Source: Methylobacterium terricola (lineage in GTDB: Bacteria; Pseudomonadota; Alphaproteobacteria; Rhizobiales; Beijerinckiaceae). From it: 64,000 nucleotides of DNA. Where the stretch lies: positions 62,001-126,000 of the forward strand of contig NZ_VDDA01000015.1 in the NCBI RefSeq assembly GCF_006151805.1, written 5' to 3'. The notes beneath the pieces are model-generated. The model was not told the origin of the DNA, made no database searches, and saw nothing but the letters and a program-made list of their open reading frames with translations. Position 1 is the stretch's first letter, and the number at the start of each line of letters is the position of its first letter. Positions 53,172 to 60,872 of the stretch are shown in pieces. The position numbers were made by a program, and so were the translations under genes.

Positions 53172-53245
53172 CGTGAACCGGCTCCCGCCCGCCGCGGCGG
53201 GAGCCTCCTTCCCCCGCCCCCCCTTCGACCTGAGGAGAGCGTTCG

Positions 53246-53449
53246 ATGAGCAGCACCACCGACAAGCTCAAGGGCCTGGCCAACGAGGCCGTCGGCAACG
53301 TCAAGCAGGGCCTCGGCCAAGCGACCGGCAACGACCGGCTCGTCGCCGAGGGCAAGGCCCAGGAATTGAAGGGCGAGGCCCAGCGTACCGTCGGCGAGGT
53401 CAAGGACGGCGTCAAGAACGCCGCCGACACCCTGACGGGCCGCCGCTGA
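53246..53449 (+). CDS. CsbD family stress protein (paralogue)
   Basis: A 67-residue CsbD protein beginning MSSTTDKLKGLANEAVGNVK. It is the same length as, and very similar to, the 37725-37928 protein (differences are mostly I/L and K/R type). GAGGAGAG precedes the ATG. It is followed by a larger CsbD-like gene, repeating the gene order at 37.7 kb. Confidence 0.93.
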   Translation: MSSTTDKLKGLANEAVGNVKQGLGQATGNDRLVAEGKAQELKGEAQRTVGEVKDGVKNAADTLTGRR

Positions 53450-53513
53450 GGCTCGCGCCGCGGCGGCGGGATCGTCTCGCCGCCGCCCTTTTCCCGACAT
53501 TCAGGAGGACAGC

Positions 53514-53930
53514 ATGAACCGGGACGAGTTCCGTGGCGCGTCGCGTCACCTGAAGGGCCGCGTCCAGAGCGCCCTCGGCAGCCTCGGCGGCGATCCCGTG
53601 CGGCAGGCGCGCGGCGCCGCCAACCAGGTCGCCGGCGGCGCGCAATACGCCTATGGCCGAGCCCGCGACCAGGCCGGGGATCTCATCGATGACGGGCGCC
53701 GCTTCGCCCACGCGTTGCGCGGGCGGGCCGAGGACGCCGCCGAAACCGCCCGGACGCGGGCCGACGCCCTGATCGGGGACGGGCGCGACACCGCCCGCGC
53801 GGTGCATCGCCGCGGCCAGGTCTACCGGCAGCGCGCCGTGCGTTACGCCGAGGGGCATCGCACCAACACCCTCGTCGGCCTGGCCGCCCTCGCCTTCGCG
53901 GCGGGCTGGCTCGTCCGCCGCTCGCGCTGA
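53514..53930 (+). CDS. CsbD-like protein with C-terminal membrane segment (paralogue)
   Basis: A 138-residue protein: MNRDEFRGASRHLKGRVQSA, then GGDPVRQARGAANQVAGGAQYAYGRARD (given in part), an Arg/Ala-rich helical middle, and a C-terminal segment TNTLVGLAALAFAAGWLVRR. It shares the word GGAQYAYGR with the 38075-38446 protein. CAGGAGGAC precedes the ATG. Confidence 0.88.
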   Translation: MNRDEFRGASRHLKGRVQSALGSLGGDPVRQARGAANQVAGGAQYAYGRARDQAGDLIDDGRRFAHALRGRAEDAAETARTRADALIGDGRDTARAVHRRGQVYRQRAVRYAEGHRTNTLVGLAALAFAAGWLVRRSR

Positions 53931-53966
53931 CCCCGTCACCGCGCCGACCCGACAGGAAACAAGCCC

Positions 53967-54062
53967 ATGCTGCGCAAGATCTTCACCCTCTTCGTCCTGC
54001 CGAAGCTGATCGCCTACCTGAGCCGGCGCGGCTCACGGCCGCGGCCGGGCCGGACGTACTGA
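53967..54062 (+). CDS. 31-residue small protein
   Basis: A short frame after an ACAGGAAACAAG ribosome binding site: MLRKIFTLFVLPKLIAYLSR, then a basic tail RGSRPRPGRTY. The hydrophobic N-terminal half could be a membrane helix. It is 36 bases after the CsbD-like gene on the same strand and likely in its transcript. Confidence 0.5.
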   Translation: MLRKIFTLFVLPKLIAYLSRRGSRPRPGRTY

Positions 54063-54382
54063 TTCCGGCTCGGGAGTTGGAGCGGCACAGGCCTCCCCCC
54101 TCCCCCCGCGGATGGGGAGAGGGCCCTGCCCCTGTTGAGGGGGGCGCGGCGAGCCCGCAGGGCGAGGGTGAGGGGTATTTTCGGAGGGGACTCCTCCAGG
54201 CCCAGTCTCTTCGGCGACGACACGGTCGATCAGGTCGTCTCCCCGCGAGACGTCGGGCCTTCCCGACGTCGTCTCTCCCCGACGGATCCCGGGCAGGCCC
54301 GGGGAACAAGGGGATCCGGCCCCATCGCGACTGTTCGTCGGAGGATGCGAGAGGACGGGGGGACGGGCCGCGGCGGTCCTCC
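54063..54382. other. Intergenic region with GC-rich inverted repeats
   Basis: 320 bases. The first part (54085-54180) is a run of C- and G-tracts around CCCCCGCGGATGGGGAG; later there are dyads such as GACGTCGGGCCTTCCCGACGTC (54249-54270; arms GACGTCGGG/CCCGACGTC) and ATCCCGGGCAGGCCCGGGGA. No gene is supported. Confidence 0.5.
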
Positions 54383-55420
54383 ATGACCATCACCGAACCA
54401 TCCCACCATCCCCGCGGTTGTGCCGGTATGCCTGCACAGCCCCACTCCCCTCCCCCCTCGCCCACCCTCTCCCCCGCGGCCGGCGTCGCCCTGGCGGGCG
54501 CCGCCCTGCTCGGGGCCGGCGTGGTCGAGAACGGCCGCCGGGCCCGCGCGGCGGAGCGGGCGACGCCGCCGGTCGGGCGCTTCGTCGAGGTCGGCGGCAC
54601 CCGGCTGCATGTGCTCGAGCGCGGGCGCGGGCCGGCCCTCGTGCTGCTGCACGGCAACGGCAGCCTGATCCAGGACTGGCTGGTCAGCGGTCTCGTCGAC
54701 CGGGCCGCCGAAACGCACCGGGTCGTCGTCGTCGACCGGCCGGGCTTCGGCTACAGCGAGCGGCCGCGCAGCCGGATCTGGACCCCGGCGATGCAGGCCG
54801 GGCTGATCCGCGGCGCCCTGCACAGCCTCGGGGTGGACGAGGCCGTGGTGCTCGGCCATTCCTGGGGGGCGCAGGTGGCGATCGCGCTCGCCGTGCAGGA
54901 TCCGGCGCGGGTACGGGCGCTGATCCTCGAATCCGGCTACTACTTCCCCTCGCCCCGCATCGACAGCCTGCTCTTCGCGCCGCAGAGCCTGCCGGGGCTC
55001 GGCGATATCCTCAGCCACACGGTCGCGCCGGTGACGAGCCGGCTGCTCTGGCCGCGCATCCTCGACCGCCTGTTCGGCCCGGCCCCGGTGCCGGCGCGCT
55101 TCGCCCGCGACTTCCCGGTCGAGATGGTGCTGCGTCCCTCGCAGCTCCGCAGCGCGGCGGCCGAATCCGTGCTGCTGGTGCCGGATGCCTTCGCGCTCCG
55201 GCCGCATTACGCGGCGCTTCGGATGCCGGTGACGATCCTGTCCGGCACCGGCGACCGGCTCCTCTCCCACGCCGACCAGGCGGTGGCGCTCCACCACCAC
55301 ATCCCCGGCAGCCGCCTCGTCGCGGTCGCGGGGGCGGGCCACATGCTGCACCAGACCGCCCCCGACCGGGTGCTCGCCGCCCTGTCCACCGCTCCCTGCG
55401 AAAGACGGTCGCCGCTGTGA
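54383..55420 (+). CDS. Alpha/beta-fold hydrolase
   Basis: A 345-residue hydrolase with a signal/anchor-like hydrophobic region (about residues 32-50). The nucleophile elbow is GHSWGAQ (Ser near 162), the oxyanion-side motif is LLHGNG, and the catalytic His is in AGAGHMLHQTAPDRV. A lid-type insertion covers about 190-270. It resembles haloperoxidase/epoxide-hydrolase-like lipases; the substrate is unknown. The start is uncertain: ATG 54383 is used, ATG 54428 is an alternative and neither has a strong ribosome binding site. Confidence 0.85.
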   Translation: MTITEPSHHPRGCAGMPAQPHSPPPSPTLSPAAGVALAGAALLGAGVVENGRRARAAERATPPVGRFVEVGGTRLHVLERGRGPALVLLHGNGSLIQDWLVSGLVDRAAETHRVVVVDRPGFGYSERPRSRIWTPAMQAGLIRGALHSLGVDEAVVLGHSWGAQVAIALAVQDPARVRALILESGYYFPSPRIDSLLFAPQSLPGLGDILSHTVAPVTSRLLWPRILDRLFGPAPVPARFARDFPVEMVLRPSQLRSAAAESVLLVPDAFALRPHYAALRMPVTILSGTGDRLLSHADQAVALHHHIPGSRLVAVAGAGHMLHQTAPDRVLAALSTAPCERRSPL

Positions 55421-55510
55421 CGCCGCGGCAGTTCGCAGACGGCCCCGGTCTCGGTTAGGAGGAGGAAAGGTCGTCGGCCGAGCCGGCGGCTCCCTCCCAT
55501 CAGTGCGGAC

Positions 55511-58500
55511 TTGAGCGACGTGACGATCCTGAAACGCGCGTGGCGCCTCGCGGAGACGGGGCGCCAGTGGTTCGTGCCTCCCCCGGGCCCGGTCGCCTGG
55601 GCGCGGGCCTACCATTGCGGCATCCTGGTCGCCCTCAACCCGGAGGCCGATCCGGACGAGGTCGGGCTCACCCTGGCCCAGGGCGGCGAGCGCGAGCGCG
55701 GCCTCGCCTTCGACCGCCGCTTCGTCGAGGCCGGCACCACCTACCTCCACGCCCCCCTCGATCCGGCCGTGTTCGGCACGCCCGCGGTGGTGCGGCTGAC
55801 GGTGACCGAGCCGGGCCGGGCCGAGCAGCAGCGGATCGCGGTCGGACCGGGCCGTCATGCGATCCACCTCGATGGCGTCGTCGGCGGCGTGCTCGCGGGC
55901 TGGGTCTCGTCGCTGTCGTCCGAGCCGCTGCCGGCGGTCCACCTCGTCGTCGACGGCCTGGAGGGCGATCCGGTCAGGCCTGGGATCTACCGGCCGGAGC
56001 TGCGCTTCGGCGGCCGCGAGGGCGGGTGGAACGGCTTTCGCCTGACCCTGCCGGCATGGGCCCTCGACGGGCAGCCCCACACGATCGGCGTGCGGGCCGG
56101 CGACACCGTCGAGACGGTCGGCGCCTACGCCCCGCGCCTGCGCGCCAGCCTCCACGTCGAGGCGCCGAGCCGCGTCACCGGCTGGGTGTTCGACGCCGCC
56201 GGACCCGACCGGCCGGCCACGATCCGGGCGGTCCGCAACGGCGAGGAGGTGGCGCAGGTCGAGACCCATCCGCGGGCCGACCTGCTGGAGGCGTTCGGCC
56301 GCCACTCGGCGGCGTTCGCCTTCCCGTCCGGGCTCCTCAAGCCCGGCACCGACCTGGCGGTCGGCCCGATCGGCGCCGGCGAGGTGATCGGCCACCTGCG
56401 CGGCACCATCGAGCTCGCCCGGGCGGAAGCCCGCGCGCTGCTGCTGCCCAACGACCCGTCGGCGTCGCTCGCCGAGCGCCGGGCCCTGCGCGACCGCCTC
56501 GTCGCGGCGGTCCGGCCGGGTGGCGGCGCCCGCCTCGTCGTCGCCGAGCCGGCGGCGCCCGAGCCGGTCCCGGAGAGCGGCCGCACGCCGCCCCCGGCCT
56601 GCGCGATCGTGCCGGTCTATAACGGGCTGTCCGACCTCAAGGCCTGCCTCGCCTCGCTGCTGCCGCAGCTCGCCCCCGGCCGGATACGGGCGCTGGTGAT
56701 CGACGACGCCTCGCCCGACGGGGCCGTCACCCGCTACCTCGACGACCTCGCGGCCGAGGGGCATCCGGGTCTCACGGTCCTGCGCAACCGCGAGAATCTC
56801 GGCTTCATCGGCACGGTCAATGGCGGCCTCGCCCTGCTGGAGCCGGGCGAGGATTGCATCCTCGTCAATGCCGACACGGTGCTGTCGCCCCGCGCGCTCG
56901 ACAAGCTCGCCCGCGCCTGCCACCGCCGCCCCGGCATCGCCAGCGCCACGCCGCTCTCGAACAACGCCACCATCCTGGGCTTCCCGGGCATGCCCGAGGC
57001 GCAGGGGCCGCTCCTCGGCCTTGCGCCGGCGGCGATCGACGCCGCCCTCGAGGCGGCCGCGCCCGCGCCGGTGACGCTGCCGACGGGAATCGGCTTCTGC
57101 CTCTACCTGAACCGGCAGGCCCTCGACGAGGTCGGGGCGCTCTCGCCCGAATGGGGCCGGGGCTATTGCGAGGAGGTCGATTGGTGCCTCAAGGCCCGCG
57201 ACCTCGGCTGGATCCACGTCGCCGCCACCGACACGTATGTCGAGCACGAGGGCTCGGTGTCGTTCGGGAAGGCTGAGCGGCTGGCGATCCTGGAACGCAA
57301 TCACGACCGGCTCGTCGCCCTCTACCCGGAATACCAGGACGAGGTCGACGCCTTCATCGCCGCCGATACGCTGCGGCCGCTGCGCAACGCCGTGCTCGGC
57401 GACCTGCTCGCCGGGCGCTTCCGGCGGCTGACCCTGCATGTCGGCCACGGGCTCGGCGGCGGCGCGGCGCGCTACATCGATCAGGTCGCCGGCCTCGCCC
57501 GGGCGCAAGACCACGAGATCGGTGCCCTGGCGCCGGCGGCGCGGGGAGGCCTGACGCTCGCCCTCGACGCCGCCGCGGCGCGCCTGTCCCTGCGGCCGGA
57601 GGAGCTGTTCGGCCTCCTCGAGGCACTGGAGGCACGCGGCGTCGCCGTCGACCTCCACCTCGACGCCCGCTTCGGCTACGATTCGGGTACCCTCGACCGG
57701 CTGCTCTCCGGCCGCTGGCCCTACGCGGTCACGCTCCACGACTACCAGTGGTACTGCCCGAAGGTGCACCTGGTCGACGGGCGCGACTTCTACTGCGAGG
57801 AGCCGCCGCCGGACGTCTGCCGCCATTGCACGGTGCGGGGCGTCACCCACGATTACGGCGACCAGAACGCCCTGATGGGGGGGGGCCTCGACGGCTGGCT
57901 TGCGACGAACGAGCGGATCCTGCGCGGCGCTCGGCATCTGGTCGCGCCCTCCCGCGACACCGCGGGGCGCTACGCCCGCCGTCTCGGCCTGACCGGCATC
58001 GCGGTGGTGCCGCATCCGGACGCAGCCCCGGGACCGGCCGCCGCCCGGCCGCGCCGGCCGCGGACCGGCGCCGTCCGGGTGGCGCTCGTCGGCGGCATCG
58101 GCACCCACAAGGGCTTCGAGCTCGTCGTGGCCCTGGCCGAGCGCGCGGCCCGGGAGCGGCGGCCGATCGCCTTCACGGTGATCGGCGACGTCGCCGACCG
58201 GCGGCGGATCGAGGGCCTCGGCACCCTGGCGGTGACCGGCTCGTACCGCCCGGAGGAGCTGCCGCGCCTCCTCGCCGAAGCCGATCCGGACTACGTGTTC
58301 CTGGCGAGCGTCTGGCCCGAGACCTATTCCTACGTCCTGTCGGAGGCCTGGGCCGCCGGCTACCCGGTCGTCGCCCTCGACACCGGCGCCCCGGCCGAGC
58401 GCATTCGCTCCGAGGGCGGCGGCCTCGTGCTCCCGTTCACACGGGACACCGGGCTCCTGCTCGATGGGCTCCTGGCCGCGCGCGGCCAGCTGGCCGATGT

Positions 58501-58597
58501 CGCGATCCCGGCCCTGCCGGCGACGGCGCCAAGCCTCGCCGCCTACGAGGCAGCGATCGCCTCGGGGGCCGGGGTGGAGGCGGCTTCGGCACCCTGA
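55511..58597 (+). CDS. Large glycosyltransferase fusion (beta modules + GT2 + GT4)
   Basis: A 1028-residue cytoplasmic-type protein. Residues 1-355 are a beta-rich region with two related modules (LDGVVGGVLAGWVSS and VEAPSRVTGWVFDAAG start them). About 360-620 is a GT-A (GT2) transferase: CAIVPVYNGLSDLKACLASL, VIDDASPDG, NADTVLS and EEVDWCLKARDLGW. About 635-1010 is a GT-B (GT4-like) transferase: HVGHGLGGGAARYIDQVAGL, VAPSRDTAGRYARRL, VALVGGIGTHKGFE and ASVWPETYSYVLSEAWAAGY. It likely builds a surface polysaccharide or glycan. Start TTG 55511 or GTG 55520; no good ribosome binding site is seen. Confidence 0.9.
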   Translation: MSDVTILKRAWRLAETGRQWFVPPPGPVAWARAYHCGILVALNPEADPDEVGLTLAQGGERERGLAFDRRFVEAGTTYLHAPLDPAVFGTPAVVRLTVTEPGRAEQQRIAVGPGRHAIHLDGVVGGVLAGWVSSLSSEPLPAVHLVVDGLEGDPVRPGIYRPELRFGGREGGWNGFRLTLPAWALDGQPHTIGVRAGDTVETVGAYAPRLRASLHVEAPSRVTGWVFDAAGPDRPATIRAVRNGEEVAQVETHPRADLLEAFGRHSAAFAFPSGLLKPGTDLAVGPIGAGEVIGHLRGTIELARAEARALLLPNDPSASLAERRALRDRLVAAVRPGGGARLVVAEPAAPEPVPESGRTPPPACAIVPVYNGLSDLKACLASLLPQLAPGRIRALVIDDASPDGAVTRYLDDLAAEGHPGLTVLRNRENLGFIGTVNGGLALLEPGEDCILVNADTVLSPRALDKLARACHRRPGIASATPLSNNATILGFPGMPEAQGPLLGLAPAAIDAALEAAAPAPVTLPTGIGFCLYLNRQALDEVGALSPEWGRGYCEEVDWCLKARDLGWIHVAATDTYVEHEGSVSFGKAERLAILERNHDRLVALYPEYQDEVDAFIAADTLRPLRNAVLGDLLAGRFRRLTLHVGHGLGGGAARYIDQVAGLARAQDHEIGALAPAARGGLTLALDAAAARLSLRPEELFGLLEALEARGVAVDLHLDARFGYDSGTLDRLLSGRWPYAVTLHDYQWYCPKVHLVDGRDFYCEEPPPDVCRHCTVRGVTHDYGDQNALMGGGLDGWLATNERILRGARHLVAPSRDTAGRYARRLGLTGIAVVPHPDAAPGPAAARPRRPRTGAVRVALVGGIGTHKGFELVVALAERAARERRPIAFTVIGDVADRRRIEGLGTLAVTGSYRPEELPRLLAEADPDYVFLASVWPETYSYVLSEAWAAGYPVVALDTGAPAERIRSEGGGLVLPFTRDTGLLLDGLLAARGQLADVAIPALPATAPSLAAYEAAIASGAGVEAASAP

Positions 58598-58601
58598 GGC
58601 C

Positions 58602-58640
58602 GCGGTGAGTGCCGGGGCGCCGCGCACCGGCACTCACCGC
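58602..58640. terminator. 14 bp perfect hairpin after the glycosyltransferase
   Basis: GCGGTGAGTGCCGG (58602-58615) pairs perfectly with CCGGCACTCACCGC (58627-58640) around an 11-base loop, 4 bases after the stop. No T-tract is present, but it is placed as a terminator for the glycosyltransferase transcript. Confidence 0.6.
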
Positions 58641-58679
58641 CAGGCGGAAGGTGATGGCTCGGCGGCATCGGCGGCCGCG

Positions 58680-58716
58680 CGTCGTTCCGGGCTCCGCCGT
58701 GCGGCCCCGGAATGAC
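58680..58716. repeat. REP-like palindrome
   Basis: CGTCGTTCCGGGCTCCGC and GCGGCCCCGGAATGACG form an imperfect hairpin. Related to 4001-4032. Confidence 0.55.
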
Positions 58717-58768
58717 GTGGCGGAGTTCGGCCGCGCCCGGCGGGCCGGAAGACCAGGGCGCGGGCGCC

Positions 58769-59005
58769 TTACGCGCTCAAGCGCCGCATCGGGAAGGCGT
58801 CGGCCGCCACGAGGTTGCGGGCCATGGCCTCGTTTTCGGCGTCGAGGATCGCCTGAGCGATGCGGCTGACGAGGTCGCAGCTCGCCGCGTCGACCGCGGC
58901 GTCGTCGCCGGCCCGCGCCGCCACGGCGAGCGCCGTGCCTTCCTGCATCACGATGGCACGGGCGATGCGGACCGCATCCGCGACGGCTTCGTAGGGGCGG
59001 GGCAT
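58769..59005 (-). CDS. Small hypothetical protein, possible stress-regulon member
   Basis: A 78-residue all-helical protein: MPRPYEAVADAVRIARAIVM, then VAARAGDDAAVDAASCDLV and NLVAADAFPMRRL. The ATG at 59005 has GGAG 9 bases upstream. No family recognised. An EcfG-like promoter is 74 bases upstream on the same strand, so it may belong to the general stress regulon beside nepR-ecfG. Confidence 0.65.
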   Translation of the reverse strand: MPRPYEAVADAVRIARAIVMQEGTALAVAARAGDDAAVDAASCDLVSRIAQAILDAENEAMARNLVAADAFPMRRLSA

Positions 59006-59078
59006 GGGAACCAACTCCAGCACGGGATGACGGTGCGGCGGGACCGGCTGCACGCCGGGTTTGCCGCTGGGTCATCGA

Positions 59079-59104
59079 AACCCTGCGGGCCGAAAAACGG
59101 TTCC
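59079..59104 (-). promoter_or_regulatory. Possible EcfG-type promoter
   Basis: On the minus strand GGAAC (59104-59100), 17 bases, GGTT (59082-59079). Close to the EcfG consensus with one -10 deviation; it faces the 58769-59005 gene. Confidence 0.45.
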
Positions 59105-59174
59105 AGGGGTGCGGCGTCGGGGACGATGGGCCGGCCCGCGCCGCGTCCGGCACGGGCCGATCCGGACCGCGTCG

Positions 59175-59732
59175 TCACGGGTGGCTCAGCGCCGCCAGCG
59201 TCGCACCGTCGCTGCCGATGTCGTCCGGGCCGGTCATGCCGAGCAGCTCGATCAGGCGGACTCGGGCCCGGCTGACCCGGCTCTTGATCGTGCCGACGGC
59301 GACGCCGCAGATCTCGGCGGCCTCCTCGTAGGTGAAGTTCTGCGCCCCGACCAGCACCAGCGCCTCGCGCTGGCTCGGCGGCAGGGTGTTCAGCGCCTCC
59401 TGGAAGGCCGACAGCTCGACCCGCGCCTCCTGGTCCGGCAGCGCGGTGAGGCGGCCGGCCATCACCCCGTCGGCATCCTCGACCTCACGCCGGCGCTTGC
59501 GCTGCTCGGAATAGAACAGGTTGCGCAGGATGGTGAACAGCCAGGCGTAGAGGTTGGTGCCGGGGGTGAAGCTGTCGGCCTTGGTCCAGGCCCGCACCAG
59601 CGTCTCCTGCACCAGGTCGTCGCTGCGGTCGAAATCGCGGGTCAGCGAGAACGCGAAGGCGCGCAAGGCCGGGATCGCGCCCAGCAGCAGGGCGCGCATC
59701 TCGGGATCGACGGGTTTCATCGGACCGGTCAT
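59175..59732 (-). CDS. ecfG: EcfG-type general stress sigma factor
   Basis: A 185-residue ECF sigma factor of the EcfG (ECF15) group. Region 2: SDDLVQETLVRAWTKADSF and AWLFTILRNLFYSEQRKR with the group-typical REVEDADG. Region 4: FTYEEAAEICGVAVGTIKSR. It directs RNA polymerase to GGAAC...CGTT promoters when released from NepR. Its ATG overlaps the nepR stop by 4 bases, so the two are made together. PhyR, the usual anti-anti-sigma neighbour, is not in the window. Confidence 0.93.
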   Translation of the reverse strand: MTGPMKPVDPEMRALLLGAIPALRAFAFSLTRDFDRSDDLVQETLVRAWTKADSFTPGTNLYAWLFTILRNLFYSEQRKRRREVEDADGVMAGRLTALPDQEARVELSAFQEALNTLPPSQREALVLVGAQNFTYEEAAEICGVAVGTIKSRVSRARVRLIELLGMTGPDDIGSDGATLAALSHP

Positions 59733-59989
59733 CGCGCATCCTCCGGGGTGACGTCGGGGCTCTCGGCCGCGGCGGCGTCCGCCGGTGCCGCGGCGGCGTC
59801 CAGCCCGGCGAGGAGCGCGGCGAAGCGCTCAGGCACCGGGGCGCTCAGGAGGTCGGCGTAATGGGCGCGCAGGGCTCGCCCGAGCCGTCGCCGGGTGCCG
59901 GCATCGAGTTCGCCCGGTCCAGAGGCGCGCCCGCGGGATCTCGGCTCCGGGCCGGCCGGAGCGTCGGTGTCGGTCTCGTCGTCGCGCAT
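59729..59989 (-). CDS. nepR: NepR family anti-sigma factor
   Basis: An 86-residue protein. The conserved helical core is LGRALRAHYADLLSAPVPER, then FAALLAGLD (about residues 35-62), with disordered acidic and Ala-rich tails, as in known NepR proteins. It binds EcfG and holds it inactive until phosphorylated PhyR takes it away. The ATG at 59989 has AGGCAAGG upstream; a GTG at 60025 is the alternative. Translationally coupled to ecfG. Confidence 0.9.
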   Translation of the reverse strand: MRDDETDTDAPAGPEPRSRGRASGPGELDAGTRRRLGRALRAHYADLLSAPVPERFAALLAGLDAAAAPADAAAAESPDVTPEDAR

Positions 59990-60201
59990 CGCCGCCTTGC
60001 CTCGCGGCTGACGGGGCCGGGCCACGGCGGACGGGATGCCTGCCGGAGCCGCGGCGCGCCGATAAGGAGCCGCCTCACGCTTCGTTGGCGCCGCAATAAA
60101 GCCGTGGAATTTAATGTGATCTGAAAATGATATTCAGCAAACCTTAATCCAAGCGCGGCCGCACCGCACAGCTTGACTGTACGACACCAAGACGTGCGCG
60201 A

Positions 60202-60233
60202 AGTCGCGAACCAAGTCGCAAACCAAGTAATGG
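60202..60233. repeat. Short tandem 12 bp repeat
   Basis: AAGTCGCGAACC, AAGTCGCAAACC, then a partial AAGTAATG. Confidence 0.65.
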
Positions 60234-60237
60234 GCTT

Positions 60238-60355
60238 ATACCGCCGCGCCTTCGAACGGATCGGTTCGACGGCGCAAGGCAAGCCCGAACGGGCACCGGC
60301 GCCGATGCGCCGGACGCCTTGGCATCGCCGTGTCGACGCCAAGGCGCGAGGGTAT
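60238..60355 (+). repeat. Multi-hairpin dispersed element, copy C
   Basis: About 118 bases: CGCGCCTTCGAACGGATCGG, GCAAGGCAAGCCCGAACGGG, GGCGCCGATGCGCC, CCTTGGCATCG with CGACGCCAAGG, and the end GCGAGGGTAT. The fullest copy with all hairpins intact; it lies between divergent genes. Confidence 0.82.
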
Positions 60356-60555
60356 TGATCGTGCGCAAGGACGTTCGCGGCGGTCGCCGCGACGGCCTCG
60401 CCCCGGGATCCCCGGCGCGGGGCGGGTGCGCGGCGGCGGTCCCGGCCTCCACGACGGCGGACGCGCATCCGTTCGCCTGTGTGACCTGGCCGCGCTTGTC
60501 CGGCGGCCCGGGGCACCTACCCTAGCTGCTTCTCTTCTCCAGCGGGGATGACGCC

Positions 60556-60822
60556 TTGAACCCGACGTTACTTCGTGTGCCCGCCGCCGCCGCGGCCGTC
60601 CTGACCATCCTGGCGGTGACGCCGGCCCTCGCCCAGCGTGAGGATCAGGGCCTGCAGATGAATTGTGCCGGCGACTACTTCAAGCTCTGTGCCGGGGCGG
60701 ACCCGGACAGCCCGGAGGTCGAGCGCTGCTTCACGCGCAACCGGGCCAAGCTCTCGCCTCAATGCCGCGCGGCGATCACCGCCTACGACCGCAAGACCGG
60801 CGGCAAGCCGTCGGACGATTGA
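60556..60822 (+). CDS. Small exported protein with four cysteines
   Basis: An 88-residue protein with a signal peptide (residues about 1-26, ending PALAQ). The mature part MNCAGDYFKLCAGADPDSPE, then RCFTRNRAKLSPQCRAAI, has four Cys in a C-x(8)-C-x(13)-C-x(12)-C spacing similar to Cys-rich repeat proteins of rhizobia. It starts at TTG 60556 with GGGG 8 bases upstream; no ATG fits the frame. Function unknown; a periplasmic disulfide-bonded fold is likely. Confidence 0.75.
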   Translation: MNPTLLRVPAAAAAVLTILAVTPALAQREDQGLQMNCAGDYFKLCAGADPDSPEVERCFTRNRAKLSPQCRAAITAYDRKTGGKPSDD

Positions 60823-60872
60823 GCTCGGACCAGGGAGGTGGCGACGGGGGATCGGCCCATCCCCCGGCCCCG

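Larger units (their letters stand above)
59990..60555. other. Intergenic region between nepR and the Cys-motif gene
   Basis: 566 bases. An AT-rich stretch (60090-60150, AATAAAGCCG...GATATTCAGC) is probably the nepR promoter zone. It has a tandem 12 bp repeat at 60202-60225 and multi-hairpin copy C at 60238-60355. No gene is supported. No GGAAC...CGTT site faces nepR. Confidence 0.5.

Noticed and set aside
54230..58633. A 1467-codon open frame on the minus strand opposite the glycosyltransferase
   Set aside because: It is an antisense shadow: very high GC removes stop codons, residue content is Arg/Gly/Asp-rich low complexity, there are no domains, and the plus strand has clear GT2/GT4 motifs.
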